Shown here: positions 1-6,290 of the stretch, piece by piece
How the letters are laid out: each line of letters begins with the position of its first letter
How positions within the stretch are numbered: position 1 is the first letter of the stretch
NCBI GenBank assembly: GCA_024709285.1
Contig: JANJWY010000052.1
Location: forward strand, 1-14,291
DNA length: 14,291 nt
Direction: 5' to 3'
DNA from: Erysipelotrichaceae bacterium
GTDB taxonomy: Bacteria > Bacillota_I > Bacilli_A > Erysipelotrichales > Erysipelotrichaceae
The notes under the pieces: generated by a model
Databases searched by the model: none
Told to the model about the DNA's origin: nothing
The model's input: the letters and a program-made list of their open reading frames with translations, nothing else
Program-made: the position numbers and the translations under genes

Positions 1-15
1 CAAGGAGGAAAAGTG

Positions 16-1230
16 ATGTTTAAGAAATTATTAGTTCTTCTGGCAGTTGCACTGTTAACGGCGTCTTTAGCCGCTTGTCAACCTGCAGAAAAAGAAGAAG
101 CTGCTCAGGGTGTATCCGATACGGAAATCCTGATTGCCAACTGTGCGGCAACTTCCGGTGCATTTGCTCCGGTCGGCGTACCGTTTATTGCCGGTATTGA
201 AGCTTATTTGAAGGTTTTGAATGATGCCGGCGGAATCAATGGCCGTACGGTCCGTTTCTTACACCAAGATGACGAATTTGATCCGATCAAAGGGAAAGCC
301 TGCTTACAAACGATGGTCGAAGATGAAAAAGTATTTGCTATCGTCGGTCACTTTGGTACACCGGTCGTTGGTGCTACCTTGGAAGACTTAAAAGATTACG
401 GTATCCCGGCAGTTTATTTTGCTACCGGTATCGGTCAGTTGTATAATGATAAAGCAGAAGGCCGCGACCGCGGAATCATGCCGGTACAACCGATTTACAG
501 AACAGAAGGCCAAATCATGGTTGCCCGTGCTGTTGCATTGTCCGGTGCTAAAAAGATCGGTGTCATCTATACCAATGATGATGCTGGTAAAGACTTATTG
601 TGGGGAGCTCAAAAACAAGCCACCGCATTGGGTTTGACATTGGTTGAAGCTCAAGTTACTGCCGGTGCTACCGATGTTTCCGCTGCAGTTACAACCATCA
701 AAGAAGCCAACGTTGACTTTATTATTGGTGCTGCTATTCAGGCAACCATCGGTACGATCGTTAAAGAATTGGCTGCTCAAGGCGTTGACAAAGATGTTAT
801 TACGACATATGTTAACGTTGCTCCGGTAATCGCTCAACAATTCGAAAACGAAATTGCCGGTAAGTTTGATGTTTACGGTAATGGCTGGGTTTCGTTTGAA
901 GGCGACCGTATGGCTGAACTGCAGAAATTCGCAGCAGCAGCTCCGGATTATGCCGCAAACGCTTATGCTATGACCGGGTGGATCGCCGCTCACTTCTTTA
1001 CTGAAGGCTTACGCCGTTTAGAAGAAGATGATGTCATCACTTGGGAAAAATACATGGATGCTATGGAATCAGCACCGATCAATAACCCATTTGGCGGACA
1101 AATCGACTACGGTAACGGATTACGTGCCGGTACTCAAGAAATGAATCTTTCGAAAGTTGATCCTACGGCTCCGACGCATTGGGCTGTTGTTGACGGATTG
1201 AAATCGATCGACGCATTGTTAGGCAAATAA
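16..1230 (+). CDS. ABC transporter solute-binding lipoprotein, branched-chain amino acid/amide type (LivJ-like)
   Basis: This 404-residue protein should capture a small solute outside the membrane and deliver it to an ABC permease. Residues 1-21 form a lipoprotein signal: Lys3-Lys4, a hydrophobic stretch, then the lipobox Leu18-Ala19-Ala20-Cys21, so Cys21 would be lipidated after cleavage. The rest fits the type I periplasmic-binding fold of the Leu/Ile/Val-amide group (an early GxSDTEI segment, then LNDAGGINGR and AIVGHFGTP). I chose ATG at 16 because AGGAGG (3-8) sits 7 bases upstream; GTG at 13 is too close to that site. The gene is rich in GCT, GGT and GTT codons, as in highly expressed genes. 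The permease and ATPase genes are not in the window. The substrate cannot be read from sequence; a CoA-transferase downstream makes a carboxylate or amino-acid-derived acid possible (inference). No promoter is visible because the window begins at the ribosome binding site. Confidence 0.9.
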   Translation: MFKKLLVLLAVALLTASLAACQPAEKEEAAQGVSDTEILIANCAATSGAFAPVGVPFIAGIEAYLKVLNDAGGINGRTVRFLHQDDEFDPIKGKACLQTMVEDEKVFAIVGHFGTPVVGATLEDLKDYGIPAVYFATGIGQLYNDKAEGRDRGIMPVQPIYRTEGQIMVARAVALSGAKKIGVIYTNDDAGKDLLWGAQKQATALGLTLVEAQVTAGATDVSAAVTTIKEANVDFIIGAAIQATIGTIVKELAAQGVDKDVITTYVNVAPVIAQQFENEIAGKFDVYGNGWVSFEGDRMAELQKFAAAAPDYAANAYAMTGWIAAHFFTEGLRRLEEDDVITWEKYMDAMESAPINNPFGGQIDYGNGLRAGTQEMNLSKVDPTAPTHWAVVDGLKSIDALLGK

Positions 1231-1239
1231 GTTTTATTA

Positions 1240-1265
1240 ATGCGGGAGAGTCTTCTCTCCCGCAT
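1240..1265 (+). other. Strong intergenic hairpin without a T-tract
   Basis: A perfect inverted repeat (arms 1240-1250 and 1255-1265, loop TCTT) lies between the binding-protein gene and the CoA-transferase gene. It is GC-rich and 11 bp long but is followed by TATTCC rather than a run of T, so it does not look like a standard intrinsic terminator. It may protect the 3' end of the abundant binding-protein mRNA or reduce readthrough, which would explain unequal expression within one operon. The structure is seen directly; the function is inferred. Confidence 0.7.
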
Positions 1266-1284
1266 ATTCCATTGGGAGGACGCT

Positions 1285-2586
1285 ATGGACTATTCAAATA
1301 AAGTGTTATCAGTAGAAAAAGCATTGGCCTTGGTAAAGTCAGACGATGTGATCGTTACCGGATTAGGTGCCGGTGAAGCACATGATTTTCTGATACAGTT
1401 ACATACGATTGCTCATCGCATCAGCAATGTAACAGTAACCAATTGCTTACCGATGTCGGATTTCCCATTTATGAAGGAAGAGTATAAGGATAAGTTTTTT
1501 GTGGATGGGTGGTTTTACTCACCGGCTTTACGCAAAGCCCACAAAAACGGCAATATCTCTTTTATTCCCAATCACTTGCATTTGGCCGGAGTAAAACGGT
1601 TGGACTTTGTCAAACCGAATATCTATGTCGGCAGTTGCAGTGCGGTGGACAAACACGGGTTTGTTTCTTTATCAACCGGAAATACCTATGAAAAACGCAT
1701 GATCGAGGCAGCGGATTTGGTCATTTTGGAAGTCAATCCCAACATGCCGAAGACGTATGGTGATTTGGAAGTCCACGTGAAGGACATTGACTATATCATA
1801 GAATCGAATTATCCGGTTCCGGTACTTCCGGAAGCACCGATTAATGATAAAGACCTGAAAATCGGCCAGTTTATTGCCGATTATGTCAAGGATGGTGATT
1901 GCATTCAGTTTGGTATCGGCGGAATTCCCAATGCTGTAGCCAATGCTCTTGTCGACAAGAAGGATTTGGGCGTTCACACCGAAATGCTCACGACCGGTCT
2001 TATGAAGTTGGCGAAGCTGGGTGTAGTCAACGGATCAAAAAAATCGCTGCATCGCGGGAAAATGGTATGCACCTTTGCTTTGGGATCGTCGGAGTTGTAT
2101 GACTTCATCGATCAAAACCCCTCAGTGATGATTTTAGATGGCAATTATGTCAATGATCCGCATATCATTGGGCTAAATGATAATCAGATTTCAATCAATA
2201 CGACTCTTGAAATCGATCTGACCGGACAATGCTGTTCAGAATCGATCGGTTCAGTTCAGTTCAGTGGTACCGGCGGCCAGGCAGATACGGCGGTCGGCGC
2301 TCAGAAAGCCAAAAACGGTAAATCATTTATCGCTCTGTACTCGACGGCGATGGTCAAAGATGATACAGGGGAAAGAGTCGAGATTTCAAAAATCGTCCCG
2401 CAACTCAAGCCAGGCGCAGCGGTCACACTATCACGCAATGATGTTGATTTTGTGGTTACGGAGTACGGTGTTGCGGCATTGCGAGGCACAAACATCCGCC
2501 AGCGGGTTTCAAGACTGATCGAAGTCGCTCATCCGAAGTTCAGAGAAGAATTATATGCGCAGGCAAAGGAAATCGGAATCATCTGA
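1285..2586 (+). CDS. CoA-transferase, acetyl-CoA hydrolase/4-hydroxybutyrate CoA-transferase family
   Basis: This 433-residue cytoplasmic enzyme should move CoA from a donor such as acetyl-CoA to a carboxylate, through a glutamyl-CoA intermediate. Family marks are the glycine-rich GIGGIPNAVA (210-219), HTEM (231-234) with Glu233 at the expected catalytic position, GTGGQAD (328-334), VTEYGVAALRG (391-401) and IEVAHPKFREEL near the C-terminus. The length matches 4-hydroxybutyrate or butyrate CoA-transferases of anaerobes. I chose ATG at 1285 because GGGAGGA (1274-1280) precedes it; an in-frame ATG at 1240 lies inside the hairpin and has no ribosome binding site. The stop overlaps the next start by one base (TGATG), so the hydrolase is probably translationally coupled. 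The acid substrate is not determined; acetate, butyrate, 4-hydroxybutyrate and others are all possible within this family. Confidence 0.88.
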   Translation: MDYSNKVLSVEKALALVKSDDVIVTGLGAGEAHDFLIQLHTIAHRISNVTVTNCLPMSDFPFMKEEYKDKFFVDGWFYSPALRKAHKNGNISFIPNHLHLAGVKRLDFVKPNIYVGSCSAVDKHGFVSLSTGNTYEKRMIEAADLVILEVNPNMPKTYGDLEVHVKDIDYIIESNYPVPVLPEAPINDKDLKIGQFIADYVKDGDCIQFGIGGIPNAVANALVDKKDLGVHTEMLTTGLMKLAKLGVVNGSKKSLHRGKMVCTFALGSSELYDFIDQNPSVMILDGNYVNDPHIIGLNDNQISINTTLEIDLTGQCCSESIGSVQFSGTGGQADTAVGAQKAKNGKSFIALYSTAMVKDDTGERVEISKIVPQLKPGAAVTLSRNDVDFVVTEYGVAALRGTNIRQRVSRLIEVAHPKFREELYAQAKEIGII

Positions 2587-3404
2587 TGGCTACCTTTCAA
2601 TTTAAAGAGTATTCGGTTTATTATGAATCGTATGGAGAAGGGAAACCACTCATCATTCTCAATGGCATCATGATGTCAACGGTCAGCTGGCAGTCTTTTG
2701 TTAAATCTTTCAGTCAGTACAACCGTCTGATTTTAGTGGATATGTTGGATCAAGGAAATTCAAGTAAGCTGGTGGGGCAGAAGTATGATCAGTCGTTGCA
2801 GGTGGAAGTGATCAAGGGACTTGTTGATCACTTAAAACTGGACAAAGTATATTTGTTTGGAATATCTTATGGCGGTGAAGTTGCGATGAAGTTCGCTCTT
2901 GCTTATCAGCAGCGTGTCGAACGTTTGTTGTTGTTTAATACCACGGCCAAAACATCACCATGGCTGAGGGAAATCGGTTATGCATGGAATAAAGCTGCAG
3001 CCGATGGGGAAGCCTATTATTCCACAACGATACCGACAATTTATTCACCGCAGTTTTTTACGAAGAATGCGGCTTGGATCGAGCAACGCAAGTCGATTTT
3101 GGTACCGCTCTTCAGCAATCCGGCGTTCACCGATGCGATGATCCGCCTGACGGACAGTGCTGAATTTCATGATGTGTCCCAAGATATTCACAAAATTTCA
3201 GTTCCGACTTTGGTTGTCGGCTGTGAAAATGACTATATCACTCCGATAGCTGAACAACAGTTTCTTGTAAGTCAGATTCCCCATGCCCAATTTGTGATCA
3301 TTCCCGATTCCGGTCATGCATCGATGTATGAAAAGCCATATTTGTTTACTTCCCTGGTATTAGGATATGTACTTGCAGATCATGTAACATTTAAGATTGG
3401 ATAG
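2586..3404 (+). CDS. Alpha/beta hydrolase (possible thioesterase or esterase)
   Basis: This is a 272-residue single-domain alpha/beta hydrolase with no signal peptide. The nucleophile elbow GISYGG places Ser94, Asp216 lies in CENDYITP, and His244 lies in DSGHAS, giving a complete Ser-Asp-His triad. The usual HG oxyanion motif after strand 3 is replaced by Asn26-Gly27 (LNGIMM). The start codon overlaps the stop of the CoA-transferase gene by one base and only a weak purine stretch precedes it, so translation probably depends on coupling. Fixed stoichiometry with a CoA-transferase suggests hydrolysis of an acyl-CoA or of an ester or lactone that yields the transferase substrate, but this is inference from position. 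A meta-cleavage-product hydrolase or general esterase cannot be excluded. Confidence 0.82.
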   Translation: MATFQFKEYSVYYESYGEGKPLIILNGIMMSTVSWQSFVKSFSQYNRLILVDMLDQGNSSKLVGQKYDQSLQVEVIKGLVDHLKLDKVYLFGISYGGEVAMKFALAYQQRVERLLLFNTTAKTSPWLREIGYAWNKAAADGEAYYSTTIPTIYSPQFFTKNAAWIEQRKSILVPLFSNPAFTDAMIRLTDSAEFHDVSQDIHKISVPTLVVGCENDYITPIAEQQFLVSQIPHAQFVIIPDSGHASMYEKPYLFTSLVLGYVLADHVTFKIG

Positions 3405-3408
3405 TTCA

Positions 3409-3437
3409 TTGTCATTATTTGTGCATCATGATATTAT
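3409..3437 (+). promoter_or_regulatory. Promoter of the tetR-type gene
   Basis: TTGTCA (3409-3414) and TATTAT (3432-3437) are separated by 17 bases, close to the sigma-A consensus. The 8-base palindrome ATCATGAT (3425-3432) sits between the elements and touches the -10, a possible binding site for the regulator itself. The promoter suggests the regulator can be transcribed separately from the upstream genes. Confidence 0.6.
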
Positions 3438-3461
3438 AGGTGCAGCCCTAGGAGTGTGTGT

Positions 3462-4058
3462 ATGCAATCTTTAGTAAATCAACCCAAAACAAAACGCGGA
3501 CAGGCAACGCTGGATCGATTGACCAACGCTGCTGAACAGCTGTTTTATAAAAAGGGTTACCATGGTACATCCATTAACGATATTACGGGATTGGCCAATG
3601 TCGCTCCCGGGACTTTTTATATTTATTTTGAGGATAAAATGAGTCTGTATTGCTATTTGTTACTTCAATACAGCCATCGCATCCGTATGCATATTGCCAA
3701 GGAAGTCAAGAAATGTTCGACCAGAAAAGAAGCTGAGCGGGCCGGTCTGAAGGCTTTCTTGCACTTCATCAATGATCATAAGCATATTTATAATATCATT
3801 TGGGAATCCTTATATATCGATAAGCGGTTGTTTATTGACTACTATACAAAATTTGCTCAAAATTATATGTCTCAAATCGAAGTGTCTCAGGCAAATGATC
3901 AAATGAAAGTATATGATCCGGAAGTCATTGCTTTTATCTTAATGGGCATATCCAATTTTATCGGGTTAAACTGGGTCATGTTTAAAGAAACCAACGATTT
4001 TGATTATGTTGTCGATCAGGTCATCGAAATTCTGGATAAGGGTTTATTTGTTGATTAG
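3462..4058 (+). CDS. TetR/AcrR-family transcriptional regulator
   Basis: This 198-residue protein has the TetR layout: an N-terminal DNA-binding domain and a variable C-terminal ligand and dimer domain. The helix-turn-helix lies at about 37-56, with the family signature VAPGTFYIYFEDK. The segment before it (AAEQLFYKKGYHGTS, 23-37) is also typical. AGGAG (3450-3454) lies 7 bases before ATG 3462; a GTG two codons upstream is too close. TetR proteins usually repress neighbouring genes and release DNA on binding a small ligand. The natural candidates here are its own gene and the upstream binding protein/CoA-transferase/hydrolase genes, with an acyl-CoA or carboxylate as possible ligand (inference). 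The 3' end of the gene forms part of a terminator. Confidence 0.9.
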   Translation: MQSLVNQPKTKRGQATLDRLTNAAEQLFYKKGYHGTSINDITGLANVAPGTFYIYFEDKMSLYCYLLLQYSHRIRMHIAKEVKKCSTRKEAERAGLKAFLHFINDHKHIYNIIWESLYIDKRLFIDYYTKFAQNYMSQIEVSQANDQMKVYDPEVIAFILMGISNFIGLNWVMFKETNDFDYVVDQVIEILDKGLFVD

Positions 4059-4078
4059 GCTCGTCTGGGCCTTTTTTT
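4057..4078 (+). terminator. Intrinsic terminator overlapping the tetR stop codon
   Basis: AGGCTC (4057-4062) pairs with GGGCCT (4067-4072), including one T-G pair, around a GTCT loop, and is followed by a run of seven T (4072-4078). The stem begins inside the TAG stop codon. It lies only 12 bases before the coaD start codon, leaving no room for a normal promoter between them. Confidence 0.8.
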
Positions 4079-4090
4079 AGCGGAGGGTTT

Positions 4091-4582
4091 ATGAAGGCAT
4101 GTTATCCCGGAACATTTGATCCTTTGACCAACGGTCATATGGATATCATTGAAAGAGCCGCAAAAATTGCGGATGAATTGGTCGTGGCCATTATGGTCAA
4201 TCCGGATAAAAAGGTACTTTTTTCGGTTGATGAGCGGATTGAAATGATTGAGGAAGCCGTACGGCATTTACCCAATGTATCTGTGGTAGCCTCGGAAGGA
4301 TTGACCGTCGATTTGTGTCGGCGCTTACATGCGTCGGTGTTGATCCGCGGCATTCGAGCCGTCATGGATTATGAATATGAATTGCAGCAGTCAACCGCAA
4401 ACATGATGCTGGATGATACGATTGAATCGATATTTTTGGTTGCCACGCCGGAATTATCCTTTATATCATCTTCTGTCGTTAAGAATCTGGTCGTATCCGG
4501 GGGAGATGCCGAAAAATTTGTTCCTCAGGCCATTAATCGTAAGTTGAAGGAGAAAATTCATGGAAATCATTCTGGCATCTAA
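4091..4582 (+). CDS. coaD: Phosphopantetheine adenylyltransferase
   Basis: This 163-residue protein catalyses the fourth step of coenzyme A synthesis, adenylating 4'-phosphopantetheine with ATP to give dephospho-CoA. Family motifs are complete: YPGTFDP followed by TNGH (13-16) for nucleotide binding, RGIRA (86-90), the DYEYELQ segment, and ISSSVVK (125-131). The length is normal for bacterial CoaD. GGAGG (4082-4086) precedes ATG 4091. It follows a terminator with no promoter between, so expression probably comes from readthrough of upstream transcripts. The last 23 bases overlap maf, and the maf ribosome binding site lies inside coaD. Confidence 0.97.
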   Translation: MKACYPGTFDPLTNGHMDIIERAAKIADELVVAIMVNPDKKVLFSVDERIEMIEEAVRHLPNVSVVASEGLTVDLCRRLHASVLIRGIRAVMDYEYELQQSTANMMLDDTIESIFLVATPELSFISSSVVKNLVVSGGDAEKFVPQAINRKLKEKIHGNHSGI

Positions 4583-5111
4583 ATCACCAAGAAGAAAACA
4601 GTTGCTCGCGCTGTGCGGCGTTGATTTTAAGGTGCGGGAAGCGGATATCGATGAAATTTTGGATGAATCGGTAAGCAGAGTTGAAGCAATCGAGAAATTA
4701 GCGTTGCATAAGGCACAAACCATTTGGAATCATCATCCCCAGGCTTTGATCATCGGTGCCGATACCATTGTTTTGATTGATGATGAAGTACTCAACAAGC
4801 CGGTGGATAATGAAGATGCTAAGAATATGCTAAGAAAGTTGTCCGGCCGTACCCATCAAGTCATTACCGGAGTATGTCTGATGGACAAAGACAAAGTCAA
4901 AATGTTTTCTTCGGTGGTGGAAGTGGATTTTTGTGTTCTGGATGAAAATGAAATTGACAATTATGTTAACAGTGGTGAACCGATGGATAAGGCAGGGGCG
5001 TACGGCATTCAGGGGCTGGCCGCAACCTTTATTTCCGCGATCCGCGGTGACTATTATGCGGTGATGGGATTGCCGGTATCCAAGGTTTACTGGCATTTAA
5101 AGAATTGGTAG
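4560..5111 (+). CDS. maf: Maf family nucleoside triphosphate pyrophosphatase (dTTP/UTP type)
   Basis: This 183-residue cytoplasmic enzyme of the Maf/YhdE family hydrolyses non-canonical or excess nucleoside triphosphates to monophosphates and pyrophosphate, and the family has been linked to septum control. Motifs are SKSPRR (7-12), GADTIV (66-71), and DKAGAYGIQG (143-152), which is the form seen in the dTTPase/UTPase subgroup, followed by GDYYAVMGLP near the C-terminus. AAGGAG (4547-4552) lies 7 bases before ATG 4560, within coaD; the 23-base overlap implies co-expression. No clear terminator follows, only a weak T5/A5 repeat at 5112-5124, so transcripts may run into the tRNA region. Confidence 0.95.
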   Translation: MEIILASKSPRRKQLLALCGVDFKVREADIDEILDESVSRVEAIEKLALHKAQTIWNHHPQALIIGADTIVLIDDEVLNKPVDNEDAKNMLRKLSGRTHQVITGVCLMDKDKVKMFSSVVEVDFCVLDENEIDNYVNSGEPMDKAGAYGIQGLAATFISAIRGDYYAVMGLPVSKVYWHLKNW

Positions 5112-5127
5112 TTTTTAATAAAAAGGG

Positions 5128-5156
5128 TTGCAATTTTGGCCTGTTTTTATTATCAT
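5128..5156 (+). promoter_or_regulatory. Promoter of tRNA-Thr
   Basis: TTGCAA (5128-5133) and TATCAT (5151-5156) are spaced by 17 bases. The expected start is about 5163, some 8 bases before the mature tRNA 5' end. Confidence 0.65.
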
Positions 5157-5170
5157 TGTTTATGCACTAT

Positions 5171-5244
5171 GCCGCTATAGTTCAATGGTAAAACGGAGCA
5201 ATGGTAATGCTCAGTTCCCAGTTCAATTCTGGGTAGCGGCACCA
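5171..5244 (+). tRNA. tRNA-Thr(GGT), CCA encoded
   Basis: The acceptor stem GCCGCTA (5171-5177) pairs fully with TAGCGGC (5234-5240), followed by A and an encoded CCA (5242-5244). The anticodon stem GAGCA/TGCTC (5197-5201, 5209-5213) holds the loop ATGGTAA, giving anticodon GGT at 5204-5206, which reads ACC and ACT threonine codons. The T stem is CCCAG/CTGGG with loop TTCAATT. The D arm is GTTC/AAAC, so the fourth pair is a C-A mismatch; the D loop (AATGGTA) and variable loop (4 bases) are short. It stands alone, with its own promoter and terminator. Confidence 0.93.
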
Positions 5245-5257
5245 GTTTGTCATTAAT

Positions 5258-5276
5258 GCACCGAAAGGTGCTTTTT
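5258..5276 (+). terminator. Intrinsic terminator of tRNA-Thr
   Basis: GCACC (5258-5262) pairs with GGTGC (5267-5271) around a GAAA tetraloop, followed by five T (5272-5276). It lies 13 bases after the tRNA CCA end. Confidence 0.8.
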
Positions 5277-5280
5277 ATGT

Positions 5281-5308
5281 TTAACTTTGTGATGAATTTC
5301 GCTATAAT
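5281..5308 (+). promoter_or_regulatory. Promoter of the nucleotidyltransferase gene
   Basis: A perfect TATAAT (5303-5308) is preceded by TTAACT (5281-5286) at 16 bases. The predicted start near 5315 gives a leader of about 48 bases before ATG 5363, and places the upstream in-frame GTG at 5312 at or before the transcript start. Confidence 0.65.
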
Positions 5309-5362
5309 TTAGTGGATATAAGAATATTAAACATTTGTCGTATGTCAGTAAATGGAGGTATT

Positions 5363-6268
5363 ATGGAAAAACCAGTATTGGTCATTCTTGCTGCCGGTAT
5401 GGGCAGTCGGTATGGCGGTCTTAAGCAAATCGATACTGTCGGTAACAATGGTGAAAGCATCATTGACTTTTCGATATATGATGCAAAGGAAGCGGGTTTT
5501 GAAACAGTCGTTCTGATCATTCGAAGCGAACATGAAAAAGCCTTTGAGGAAGCCTTGGGATCGAAGATCCGCAAGCATATGAATGTCATTTATGCCTATC
5601 AGAACATGAATGACTTGCCGAGCGGCTTTGAATATCCGCAGGGACGTGAAAAACCCTGGGGCACTACTCATGCTTTACTGGCGTGCCGCGATATTCTGTC
5701 CGGTCCGTTTATGATCATCAATGCGGATGACTATTACGGGAAACGTTCATTTAAAATCATGTTTGATTATTTGAGTAATCAGATCAGGGATGATGAATAT
5801 GCCATGGTGGGTTATGTTTTGGAAAATACGGTCACTCATTCCGGGATGGTCACGCGTGCCGTTTGCGAAAATAAGGATGGGTATTTGAACAAGATTGTCG
5901 AAAGACCGAAAATCGGTTACATCGATGGTGTCTTAATGGTGGAGGTCGATGGTCAAATGGTTGATATCGATCCGAAAAGTCAGGTATCAATGAACTATTG
6001 GGGATTCACCCCTGCAGTGTTTCCTTACTTTCAGTTTGTGTTCAGACGCTTTTTAGAAAAAGAGCTTGAAAGCAATCCGCTCAAATGCGAACATGTATTG
6101 CCTACGGCCGTGGGTGAAGGTTTGGCGGAAAGTCAGTTTAAGGTGAGAATGCTTACTTCACCGGATCGATGGTTTGGGGTTACTTATCGCGAGGACAAGC
6201 CGATGGTCGTTGAAGCATTGGCAAGGATGAAAGCAGAAGGAATGTATCCTTTCGATTTATGGAAGTAA
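5363..6268 (+). CDS. Nucleotidyltransferase family protein (sugar-1-phosphate nucleotidyltransferase-like)
   Basis: This 301-residue protein has the GT-A nucleotidyltransferase fold that joins an NTP to a phosphorylated sugar or alcohol. The N-terminal nucleotide-binding loop is AAGMGSRYGGLKQ (10-22), KPWGTTHAL (97-105) would contact the base or sugar, and INADDYYG (119-126) carries the metal-binding aspartates. The GGLKQID form differs from classical GalU and RfbA loops and belongs to a group common in gut Firmicutes whose substrate is not known to me. GGAGG (5354-5358) precedes ATG 5363; an in-frame GTG at 5312 lies at the promoter and lacks a ribosome binding site. The gene has its own promoter and is single, convergent with traB, so context does not reveal the product. 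Cell-surface polysaccharide precursor synthesis is a reasonable guess. Confidence 0.85.
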   Translation: MEKPVLVILAAGMGSRYGGLKQIDTVGNNGESIIDFSIYDAKEAGFETVVLIIRSEHEKAFEEALGSKIRKHMNVIYAYQNMNDLPSGFEYPQGREKPWGTTHALLACRDILSGPFMIINADDYYGKRSFKIMFDYLSNQIRDDEYAMVGYVLENTVTHSGMVTRAVCENKDGYLNKIVERPKIGYIDGVLMVEVDGQMVDIDPKSQVSMNYWGFTPAVFPYFQFVFRRFLEKELESNPLKCEHVLPTAVGEGLAESQFKVRMLTSPDRWFGVTYREDKPMVVEALARMKAEGMYPFDLWK

Positions 6269-6290
6269 AAGGGCGAGTCATTCGCCCTTT
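6268..6290. terminator. Bidirectional terminator between convergent genes
   Basis: A 9-base perfect inverted repeat, AAAGGGCGA (6268-6276) with TCGCCCTTT (6282-6290) and loop GTCAT, spans the stop codons of both convergent genes. It ends in three T on the plus strand and four T on the minus strand, so it can end both transcripts. Confidence 0.75.

Noticed and set aside
595..993. Antisense open frame of 132 codons inside the binding-protein gene
   Set aside because: No ribosome binding site, Cys/Asn-rich composition typical of a reverse-strand shadow, and full overlap with a strong gene.
1240..1284. Upstream in-frame ATG of the CoA-transferase adding 15 residues
   Set aside because: The added codons are the hairpin itself, no ribosome binding site precedes them, and GGGAGGA precedes ATG 1285.
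5112..5124. TTTTT/AAAAA inverted repeat after maf as terminator
   Set aside because: An A-T stem of five pairs with a three-base loop is too unstable to count.
5312..5362. GTG start adding 17 residues to the nucleotidyltransferase
   Set aside because: It lies at the predicted transcription start with no ribosome binding site; ATG 5363 has GGAGG and gives a proper family N-terminus.
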